Source: Muribaculaceae bacterium (lineage in GTDB: Bacteria > Bacteroidota > Bacteroidia > Bacteroidales > Muribaculaceae). From it: a stretch of 13,550 bases of DNA. This document shows positions 6,553 through 12,884 of the stretch, one piece after another. The notes beneath the pieces are model-generated. The model was not told where the DNA came from, searched no databases, and saw nothing but the letters and a program-made list of their open reading frames with translations. The position numbers were made by a program, and so were the translations under genes. How positions within the stretch are numbered: the stretch's first letter is position 1; each line of letters starts with the position of its first letter. The stretch is taken from the NCBI GenBank assembly GCA_009775195.1, contig VSPF01000078.1, forward strand, positions 1 through 13,550, in the 5' to 3' direction.

Positions 6553-7835
6553 TTAAGTGAGAAGAACTCGGTAAAGGCGCGGATAGTATATATGTGGTCG
6601 GCGGTCGACGCTGTCTCGCACGCACTGTGCATGGCCCACACGGGTGCGCCCATGTCGACACCGCGCAGTGGGATTTGCGAGGTGAGTATGTTTCCCAGGG
6701 TCGAGCCTCCGGCCACGTCGCTGTGGTTGACAAAGGTCTGGCACGGCACTCCGGCCCGCTGACAAATGGCGCGGAAGACTGCGGCCGAGTCGGCATCGGT
6801 CATATACTTGCAGTTGGCATTGACCTTGATGCACGGGCCACCGCCGAGATGCGGATGGTTTGTCGGGTCGTACTTGTCTACATAGTTGGGGTGCAGGCCG
6901 TGGGCATTGTCGGCAGAAATCATAAACGAAGCCGCCACGGCGCGCATGTAGTCGCTCTCGGCACCGCCCCTGGCCATGACCACGCGGCGCAATATGTGCT
7001 CGAGGATGGGCGACCCGGCGCCCTGCTTGGTGCCCGAGCCGGTCTCCTCGTTGTCGAAGACTGCAAGCACACGTGTAGCAGCCGACTCTTTGTCGCACGT
7101 GTCGAGCATGGCCGTCATGCCGGCATGTACCATGCTCAGGTCGTCGATACGGCCCGAGCACAGCATCTCGCCCTCAAGGCCGACGACCCCGGCTTTCTGA
7201 CATGTATAGAGCGACAGGTCGTAGTCGAGTATGTCGTCGATGTCTACACCGGCATTTTCGGCAACAAGCCGGCGCAGCATACCGCCGGGGTTGTCGCAAT
7301 TCAGAGCCATTACGGGCAGCATGTCGCGCTGTTTCGACAGGGGGTTGCCCTCGTTGACCTGGCGGTTGAAATGTATTGCCAGGTGCGGTATTACCAGCAG
7401 GGGGTCGTCGAAACGCAGCAGCCGCATACGGGGGCGCAGGGGGTCGTCGCCGCGCAGGGCCACACGACCGGCGATTGACAGCGGACGGTCGAACCATGTA
7501 TAGAGTATCGGGCCTCCGTAGACCTCGGTATTGAGTTTCACCATTCCCTCGCAGGCCATCTCGCAGCGTGGCTTGATGCGGAAACCGGGCGAGTCGCTAT
7601 GGGCGGCAATGATATTGAAACCCGAGGCGGCATCGTCCGAGCCGACAACGAAGGCAAAGATTGCCGAGCCGTTCTGCACGACATAGCGTTTGTCGCCGGG
7701 GGTGAGCACCCATTCGTCGCGCATGTCGAGCTGCCTGAAACCGGCTGTCTCGAGACGCTGACGCACTGTCTCGACGGCCCAGAAATTGACAGGCGACAAA
7801 TCGAGGAAATTGCAAAGGTCCGTTATGTGGTTCAT
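6549..7835 (-). CDS. M18-family aminopeptidase (aspartyl aminopeptidase type)
   Basis: 428 residues, the normal M18 length. Di-metal ligands expected for the family are visible in order: His79 with Asp81 in AAHSDSPG, Asp231/232 in GRIDDLS, the catalytic Glu pair 263-264 in DNEETGSG, Asp309 in ISADNAHG and His403 in MHSACE. The regions GGPILYTWFDRPLS, HPNYVDKYDPTNHP and VNHSDVAGGSTLGN are typical of the dodecameric aspartyl aminopeptidases that remove N-terminal Asp or Glu from peptides in the cytoplasm. There is no signal peptide. The gene sits in the gmk operon with 4-nt ATGA overlaps on both sides. Its company with a helicase and nucleotide enzymes suggests a housekeeping transcription unit rather than a shared pathway. 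Confidence 0.94.
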   Translation of the reverse strand: MNHITDLCNFLDLSPVNFWAVETVRQRLETAGFRQLDMRDEWVLTPGDKRYVVQNGSAIFAFVVGSDDAASGFNIIAAHSDSPGFRIKPRCEMACEGMVKLNTEVYGGPILYTWFDRPLSIAGRVALRGDDPLRPRMRLLRFDDPLLVIPHLAIHFNRQVNEGNPLSKQRDMLPVMALNCDNPGGMLRRLVAENAGVDIDDILDYDLSLYTCQKAGVVGLEGEMLCSGRIDDLSMVHAGMTAMLDTCDKESAATRVLAVFDNEETGSGTKQGAGSPILEHILRRVVMARGGAESDYMRAVAASFMISADNAHGLHPNYVDKYDPTNHPHLGGGPCIKVNANCKYMTDADSAAVFRAICQRAGVPCQTFVNHSDVAGGSTLGNILTSQIPLRGVDMGAPVWAMHSACETASTADHIYTIRAFTEFFSLK

Positions 7836-8380
7836 TCTGATAATAGGGCTTTAGATTGGTAAATAACGTTTGCTACGCGCTGGGCCACGCAGATGGTGTC
7901 GGCCAGATAGGCGTGGAACCTATATTTCATGTCGGCCAGCACGTCGGGCACGGCCTCGGCAGGAGCATCGGCCACGGTGGTGGCAAAGTCGGCCATGGTC
8001 TGGTAGATGTCGGCAAGCTGCTCCGACAGCGACGCGGCCACGGGGGTGTCGCTATAGCGCATATCCTCGGCCGGGGTGTCGAGGTAGGTGTCGTATTGGC
8101 CGAGGAGTGCCGCAACGGCCGACGATACTGCCACATATTGCTCCTCTGTAACCTGGGGCAGTATGGCGCCGGTATCGTAATTGTCGTAGTCGGTGGCACC
8201 GGCATCTTCGCCGTAAGGCTTGAGTTCGAGCAGGTTGCCATACAATGCCGGCAAGAGCCGCAATATATTGTATAAAAAATCTTGAGGCACCGCCGATGCT
8301 GCCGACGCCACCACGCGCACATACCCTACGGCGAGGGCGGCGAGCTGCAAGCCCGTGGTGCCAAGAGCGTTCTTCTCCAT
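7832..8380 (-). CDS. DUF5063 family protein
   Basis: 182 residues, predicted soluble and mostly alpha-helical, acidic overall, without signal peptide or membrane segment. Features such as FLYNILRLLPALYGNLLELKP near the N-terminus and ADMKYRFHAYLADTICVAQRVANVIY near the end fit, from memory, the Bacteroidota DUF5063 family, commonly found next to nadD or gmk. No catalytic motif is visible and the function is unknown. Only one base separates the nadD stop from this start, and its stop overlaps the M18 start as ATGA, so its level is probably tied to nadD and the peptidase. Confidence 0.75.
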   Translation of the reverse strand: MEKNALGTTGLQLAALAVGYVRVVASAASAVPQDFLYNILRLLPALYGNLLELKPYGEDAGATDYDNYDTGAILPQVTEEQYVAVSSAVAALLGQYDTYLDTPAEDMRYSDTPVAASLSEQLADIYQTMADFATTVADAPAEAVPDVLADMKYRFHAYLADTICVAQRVANVIYQSKALLSE

Positions 8381-8381
8381 A

Positions 8382-8963
8382 TTATTTCCTGTATAGTTTA
8401 TTGTCTAAAATGTATTTATAAACCCCGGCAGGGAGGAAATAGTTCATGTTGCGTCCTTTGGCTATAGCCTGGCGTATGAATGTGCTCGACACGTGGGCCA
8501 TCGGCGCGTCGACAACCTCCATGCCGTCGATGTGGCGCTTGTCGACAGGGTAGCCCGGCCGCAGATACACGAGCACGCCAAAGTCGTCGAGGATTTGCTG
8601 GGCCGAGCGCCAGCGGTCGAAAATCTGCCAGTTGTCGCTGCCGATAATCAGCTTGAAGCGATATTCGGGGTAACGCTCGGCCAGCACACGCAGGGTGTCG
8701 ATAGTATAGGAGGGCTTGGGCATCGACAGCTCGATATCGCAAATGTCTATGGCTTCGGCACCCTTTGCCGCGATTGAGAGCATGGCAAGACGCTTGATAT
8801 CAGGCAGCAGCTCGGCGGCATCCTTGAGAGGATTGAGCGGCGACAGCGTGAGCCACACCTCGTCGACGTAGCCCCACTGGGTCAGGTACGAGGCCAACAT
8901 CATGTGGCCGATATGAACCGGGTTGAACGAGCCACCGAAAATTCCTATTGTCTGCGTCGCCAT
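8382..8963 (-). CDS. nadD: Nicotinate-nucleotide adenylyltransferase
   Basis: 193 residues from ATG 8963. The N-terminus has the nucleotidyltransferase signature GIFGGSFNPVHIGH (7-20), with the HxGH catalytic histidines at 17 and 20. The second signature SSTFIR begins at 159, and GSDNW plus DRWR form the adenine/NaMN-binding region. It transfers AMP from ATP to nicotinate mononucleotide, the penultimate step of NAD synthesis. An upstream in-frame TTG (8978) would add five residues and overlap gmk by 11 nt. The ATG, four bases beyond the gmk stop, is preferred because the Rossmann strand begins only a few residues later. It is the second gene of the gmk operon. Confidence 0.95.
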   Translation of the reverse strand: MATQTIGIFGGSFNPVHIGHMMLASYLTQWGYVDEVWLTLSPLNPLKDAAELLPDIKRLAMLSIAAKGAEAIDICDIELSMPKPSYTIDTLRVLAERYPEYRFKLIIGSDNWQIFDRWRSAQQILDDFGVLVYLRPGYPVDKRHIDGMEVVDAPMAHVSSTFIRQAIAKGRNMNYFLPAGVYKYILDNKLYRK

Positions 8964-8967
8964 GGCC

Positions 8968-9534
8968 TTATCGGGCAAATGCCTCTATGAGGTTGTGGGT
9001 CTGGGTCACGGCCTGGTCGAGGCGGTCGTTGACCACGCATTTGTCGAACTCGGCCGCACGCGACATCTCGTAAGCCGCACGGTCGACGCGCACATCAATC
9101 ACCTCGGCCGACTCGGTGCCACGGAACTCGAGGCGCCGGCGCAGTTCGTCGAGGCTCGGAGGGGCGATAAAGACCGTCATGGCACGGTCGCCGTAGAGCT
9201 GCTTCACGCCGAGGGCGCCGTTGACATCGAGGTCGAGGATGATGTTGTGCCCGGCACTGGTAATCCGCTCCACCTCGCTGCGCAAGGTGCCGTAGAAGCG
9301 GCCCGGATATACCTCTTCGAACTCCACGAAGTCACCCTCGGTGATGTGGTCGCGAAATTGCTCCTCGGTCATGAAATAGTAGTTGACGCCGTCGCGCTCA
9401 CCCTCGCGCGGAGGGCGCGTAGTAGCCGAGACAGCGAAGCCGAGATTGAGGTCGCCACCCTCGAGGAGGGCGTTGATTATGGTAGACTTGCCACACCCCG
9501 AGGGCGCGGCGATGATGATGATTTTTCCTGTCAT
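8968..9534 (-). CDS. gmk: Guanylate kinase
   Basis: 188 residues. The P-loop APSGCGKST spans 10-18, followed by the GMP-binding segment SATTRPPREGERDGVNYYF and the ILDLDVNGA strand; a helical LID follows with the basic RRLEFRGTES stretch. It phosphorylates GMP to GDP with ATP in the cytoplasm. It is the first gene of the six-gene minus-strand run ending with the HAD phosphatase. No consensus TTTG/TAnnTTTG promoter stands out immediately upstream, where an 8-nt-period repeat array occupies the leader region; transcription may start within or above that array. Confidence 0.96.
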   Translation of the reverse strand: MTGKIIIIAAPSGCGKSTIINALLEGGDLNLGFAVSATTRPPREGERDGVNYYFMTEEQFRDHITEGDFVEFEEVYPGRFYGTLRSEVERITSAGHNIILDLDVNGALGVKQLYGDRAMTVFIAPPSLDELRRRLEFRGTESAEVIDVRVDRAAYEMSRAAEFDKCVVNDRLDQAVTQTHNLIEAFAR

Positions 9535-9551
9535 GTTAGTGTTTATTAAGG

Positions 9552-9650
9552 GTTTATAAGTTTATATGTTTATGAGTTTATAAAGCAACCTTTAGATTTG
9601 AACCTATTTGTGCATATATCATAAACTTATAAACCTATAAACTTATAAAC
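9552..9650. repeat. Head-to-head 8-nt-period array, GTTTAT x4 / ATAAAC x4
   Basis: GTTTAT cores start at 9552, 9560, 9568 and 9576, and the complementary ATAAAC cores start at 9621, 9629, 9637 and 9645, both at exactly 8 nt. Segments 9552-9583 and 9619-9650 are inverted repeats at 29 of 32 positions around a 35-nt spacer. A further GTTTAT at 9541 is out of register. The layout copies the 9-nt arrays at 1855-2229 but with a different core and period. Located in the leader between DUF4301 and gmk, its RNA would form a long AT-rich hairpin. Its role is unknown; termination, mRNA stability, promoter regulation or protein binding are all possible. Confidence 0.85.
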
Positions 9651-9655
9651 CTCAA

Positions 9656-9684
9656 TTTTGTAATTCGCTTTGCGATTTACAAAA
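9656..9684 (-). terminator. Hairpin after the DUF4301 stop, candidate terminator
   Basis: A 13-bp stem (9656-9668 with 9672-9684, one mismatch) with a 3-nt loop, beginning six bases after the DUF4301 stop codon. Its base is A/T and its top G/C (CGC/GCG), so on the minus-strand RNA it resembles an intrinsic terminator, but the outer stem supplies the U-run and no separate poly-U tail follows. Confidence 0.55.
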
Positions 9685-9689
9685 AGGAA

Positions 9690-11222
9690 TTACTGATGCG
9701 CCGGGCGCAATAGGTCGTTGACTGTCTTGACGGGGTTGAAGGTCGAGGCAGGCACTTCGACAAAGACGGTGTTCCAGTTGCTCATGGCACCGTTCCAAAG
9801 GCCGGGCAGCTCGAGGGCGCGCAGCTCGCGGCCACCAAGAGACTTCTCTGAGATAAAGCCTGTGGCGGGGTCGACATACTTGGCCAGGTCGTAGCTGGTG
9901 CCGTCAGTATGCTTGAGGTAACATACCAGGTCTACCGGGTTGAAGTAACCGGCGCCCTTCATCATCTCTACGTTCTCGGGCTTAGAGAGGTCTATCTGAG
10001 TAGACTCGAGGATTTGCGGAGCGATGGTCTTACCATCCGACGACCATGCGTTGTAGGGGCCGCCGCCGGGTTCGCCCTCGTTGCGCACCATGCCGCACAC
10101 GCGGAGAGGACGGTCGAGGATACGGAGCAGTTCGTCGCGGCGCACGGCGATGTCGAGCGACGGGTCGAGGTCTTTACTGCGGAGGAAGAGGATTTGCTCT
10201 ACAAACTTCGTGGCCTCGGCAACGACTTCCTCGGTCGGGGCACCGGCCAGCGAGGCTATAAGCTGCTCGATGCGGTCGCGGACGAGCAGCAGCAGGCCGC
10301 CGATAAATTTCTTGTATTGTATGGTGTCGGCACGGTGCGAGTCGCCGACAACATTGTCGATATTCTTGATAAATACCACCGAGGCGTTGATGTCGGTAAG
10401 GTTCTCAATCAAGGCGCCATGACCACCGGGACGGAACACGAGTTTGCCCTCGTCGTCGCGGAAGAGCTCGTTGTCGGGGGTAACGGCGATGGTGTCGGTG
10501 CTGGGCTTCTGCTCCGACAGGCTGATGTCGTAGCGCACGCCGTAGCGTTTCTCCATAGCGGGCACGGCCTCGGCGAGTTTTGCCTCGAAGAGTTTGCGGT
10601 GGTTCGACGATACAGTGAAGTGCAGTTTTACCACGCCGTCTTTCGAAGCGGCAGTCTGGGCACCTTCGGCAAGCTGCTCCTCGAGGGCGGTGCGCACACC
10701 GTCGTAATAGCGGTGGAATGTGAGCAGGGCCTTGGGCAGTGCGCCGTAGTTGAGGCCGTCGGGCAGTATGATGGCACCGACAAGCTCTTTGTAGCGGCCC
10801 TGGGCCACAAGCTCCTGGGGCGTGGTATGATATAGACGCTCAACGGCATCTTTGAGCTGGCCGTAGAAAGCGAAATCGCCGATGCGGTCTACAAGCTGTG
10901 CCACCGGGCTGCCGGGAGCGGGCACATCGTCCTGGCCATTGACAAAGGCAAAGAGGGCCTTGAACATGCGCGAGGCCGCACCCGAGGCGGGCACGAACTT
11001 GAGCACGTCGCCATTGTCGTCGAGGAAACGCTGCCAACGGTCGAGACAGGCACGGGTCATCTCGTCGTCTACTGGGAGGATGCCGTTGCCTACCGACGAA
11101 GGAGAATCGATGGTAAGATACGGGAAACCGGTGCGGAAACGGTCAATCTGGTTCTCGACTGCCTCGCGGCTTATACCTTTGGCCGACAGTTGGTCAAGGT
11201 CGGATGCACTAAACTGTGTCAT
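9690..11222 (-). CDS. DUF4301 family protein, UDP-sugar-pyrophosphorylase-like motifs
   Basis: 510 residues, cytoplasmic, close to the usual full length for DUF4301. The family is uncharacterised to my knowledge. Visible motifs are KFVPASGAASRMFK (75-88), where a nucleotidyltransferase glycine-rich loop would sit; SEQKPSTDTIAV (236-247); FRPGGHGALIENL (263-275); and VFIKNIDNVVGD (283-294). The order Gln/Pro segment, P-G-GHG segment, then NIDN is like that of UDPGP-type sugar nucleotidyltransferases (GT-A fold), suggesting a nucleotide-sugar or related phosphate-transfer activity; this is inference. It is monocistronic: it has its own consensus promoter upstream and a hairpin downstream. Confidence 0.82.
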   Translation of the reverse strand: MTQFSASDLDQLSAKGISREAVENQIDRFRTGFPYLTIDSPSSVGNGILPVDDEMTRACLDRWQRFLDDNGDVLKFVPASGAASRMFKALFAFVNGQDDVPAPGSPVAQLVDRIGDFAFYGQLKDAVERLYHTTPQELVAQGRYKELVGAIILPDGLNYGALPKALLTFHRYYDGVRTALEEQLAEGAQTAASKDGVVKLHFTVSSNHRKLFEAKLAEAVPAMEKRYGVRYDISLSEQKPSTDTIAVTPDNELFRDDEGKLVFRPGGHGALIENLTDINASVVFIKNIDNVVGDSHRADTIQYKKFIGGLLLLVRDRIEQLIASLAGAPTEEVVAEATKFVEQILFLRSKDLDPSLDIAVRRDELLRILDRPLRVCGMVRNEGEPGGGPYNAWSSDGKTIAPQILESTQIDLSKPENVEMMKGAGYFNPVDLVCYLKHTDGTSYDLAKYVDPATGFISEKSLGGRELRALELPGLWNGAMSNWNTVFVEVPASTFNPVKTVNDLLRPAHQ

Positions 11223-11255
11223 GTATGTAATATTGGGTTAGGATTATCTTTGTGC

Positions 11256-11288
11256 CAAAATTACAAAAATAATTGCATCTGACAAAAA
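11256..11288 (-). promoter_or_regulatory. Bacteroidota sigma-ABfr-type promoter for DUF4301
   Basis: Reading the minus strand, TTTG (11286-11283) is followed by a 19-nt spacer and TAATTTTG (11263-11256). This matches the Bacteroidota consensus TTTG at -33 and TAnnTTTG at -7 with correct spacing. The predicted transcription start is near 11249, giving a leader of roughly 25-30 nt before the DUF4301 ATG at 11222. An overlapping TATTTTTG lies just upstream but has no correctly spaced TTTG. Confidence 0.7.
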
Positions 11289-11296
11289 TATGAACC

Positions 11297-11830
11297 CTAA
11301 AGTTTGACTGGGTCGAAGCAATATTCTTTCCGACCACAGGCACGGCAATACGCTCCTTGCCACACGCCGTCGAACAGCCTCACGGCGGCATCGACAAGCG
11401 AGGGCTCGTTGGTAAGGATACCGGCTTCGAAGTTGCGGCGCCCAGGATTTTTCATGCCCATACCGGCCCCGGTGAGGTTGGCCGAGCCGATATAGGCAGT
11501 CTCTAAATCGAAGACGATTATTTTGAAGTGGACACGCGGGCAGAGCCGCCGGAGAAGTGCGGCTCTTAGAATCGGATAGCGGTCGAAATCATCACGGAAC
11601 GCCGGCCCCGGCTCTTTGGCATGGATAAGCCTGACCTCCGCGCCACGACGAAGCAGATTGGCAAGGATGCCGAGGAATGGCGTCGTGCTGCCGGCGAGCC
11701 GCACATGTAGGTCTTTGATGTCGGCAGTGCCAATCAAGAGCGACCGACGCACGCCGGCCACTCTCGACAGCACCTCGTTATAATGGTCTTCGTTAGCTAT
11801 AAAGCGGATAAAGGGTGCGTGCTCATTCAT
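11297..11830 (-). CDS. Phospholipase D-like phosphodiesterase/nuclease, single HKD
   Basis: 177 residues with one complete HKD motif: His101, Lys103, Asp108 (HxKx4D), then GSANLTGAG (115-123). One HKD motif per chain is typical of Nuc/BfiI-like enzymes that dimerise to form the active site; such proteins usually cleave nucleic acid phosphodiesters. There is no signal peptide. The C-terminus has three cysteines (162, 165, 171; CxxC then C), a possible metal-binding end piece. The ATG overlaps the stop of the DUF932-like gene by 8 nt (ATGAATGA), so the two are translationally linked. Substrate, DNA, RNA or lipid, is not shown by the sequence; nuclease is favoured because of its neighbours. Confidence 0.8.
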   Translation of the reverse strand: MNEHAPFIRFIANEDHYNEVLSRVAGVRRSLLIGTADIKDLHVRLAGSTTPFLGILANLLRRGAEVRLIHAKEPGPAFRDDFDRYPILRAALLRRLCPRVHFKIIVFDLETAYIGSANLTGAGMGMKNPGRRNFEAGILTNEPSLVDAAVRLFDGVWQGAYCRACGRKEYCFDPVKL

Positions 11831-12884
11831 ATTCGATATAATGCTTTATGTCGCGCTCGGCCTGCAAAAAACTGGTAGCCGTATGCAATATGGCACTTCG
11901 CGTCCCGTCCTCAGGAACGAACATGTCGGTGTGCGTGGCAAAGGCAGTGAGCAGGTTGAACACGGCCCATACCGTGAGGTCGGTCTTCACCACCCTGCCC
12001 TGACGCTTAATATCGACACCGCGCGCCCGGAAGTAGTCCTCATATTTGCGCGTCGGTAAGACTGCATCGACTGTCTCGGGCGACATACCTATGCGCAGAC
12101 CGGTCAGGCGCGACGACAGCCCCTGCAGCTCGGCAAGTGAGCACTGGCTATCCATGGCCTCGAGAGCCTTCCGCTCATAGGTCTCAAAACCGATTTTTGG
12201 CAACTCGCGGCTTTTGGCCAGGTCAATCATACGATGTACTTCTGAAGGTGTGAAAGACTGGAGCTTTGTCTGTTTCTTTGTGAACGTGTCGGTGGCTCCG
12301 TTAGTACAGACAAGCCGCGTATAGAAATTGCCAAGCTCGATTTGGTCGCCTGTCCACCGCAGATAGGCCCCGTCGGTTATGGTGTCCTCGCCCGGGGCGA
12401 ACTGCCTTACAGTAGGATTGCGGCTCTGCATATAGAGCATGACGTCGAATTGGCCGCCACCACGGGTCTCCATCTTTTCGAACTCATATCCGGCCTCGTC
12501 CATAAACAACTCTGCGAAATCGAAAAACTCACGTGCAGGGATAAATTCTTGCTGAGGGATAAGCACGTTGACAATATGCCGCGTGTGGGGAGAGGCTATT
12601 ATCACCACGTCCTTATTCTTGGCGAAACAGACGGCATCCGACAGGAAGTTGCGGAAATTTACCTGGCCGACGTCGCCCGAGGCATTACGAACCATATCGA
12701 GCTGGCCGCGACTGGTGCCGATTTGGCGGTTGAGCGAATCAACTACCGACGGCTCGAAGACGAGGTCGATGCCGTTGAGGTCGAACAGCGGCCCGTCGAT
12801 TTGGCGTAGGTCGCCGAGCGACACCATCTTGTGAGGGAAAAGCTGTTGCTCAACCCTCCGGGCTTGCGAACTGAAGTGTGTCAT
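11823..12884 (-). CDS. DUF932-like phage/plasmid-type protein
   Basis: 353 residues without signal peptide or membrane segments. The central part, an Ile/Val strand run (VVIIASPHTRHIV), a QQEFIPAREFFDFAELFM segment, GGGQFDVMLYMQ and especially NFYTRLVCTNGATDTF (about 186-201), follows the pattern I recall for DUF932 (TIGR03299-like) proteins, where a phage-like fold ends in an R-x-V-C-x-N-G motif. Family members are widespread on phages and plasmids, and their biochemical role is unsettled. The C-terminal ~150 residues are helical. The start overlaps the ATPase stop as ATGA, and the stop overlaps the PLD start. The family assignment is by motif resemblance only; an uncharacterised phage replication or recombination accessory protein is the alternative reading. 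Confidence 0.55.
   Translation of the reverse strand: MTHFSSQARRVEQQLFPHKMVSLGDLRQIDGPLFDLNGIDLVFEPSVVDSLNRQIGTSRGQLDMVRNASGDVGQVNFRNFLSDAVCFAKNKDVVIIASPHTRHIVNVLIPQQEFIPAREFFDFAELFMDEAGYEFEKMETRGGGQFDVMLYMQSRNPTVRQFAPGEDTITDGAYLRWTGDQIELGNFYTRLVCTNGATDTFTKKQTKLQSFTPSEVHRMIDLAKSRELPKIGFETYERKALEAMDSQCSLAELQGLSSRLTGLRIGMSPETVDAVLPTRKYEDYFRARGVDIKRQGRVVKTDLTVWAVFNLLTAFATHTDMFVPEDGTRSAILHTATSFLQAERDIKHYIEYE

Noticed and set aside
4996..6762. A 588-codon open frame on the plus strand opposite the helicase
   Set aside because: Antisense shadow of a G+C-rich gene. The helicase on the other strand has complete motifs, and the shadow protein is His/Val/Gly-rich without any fold signature.
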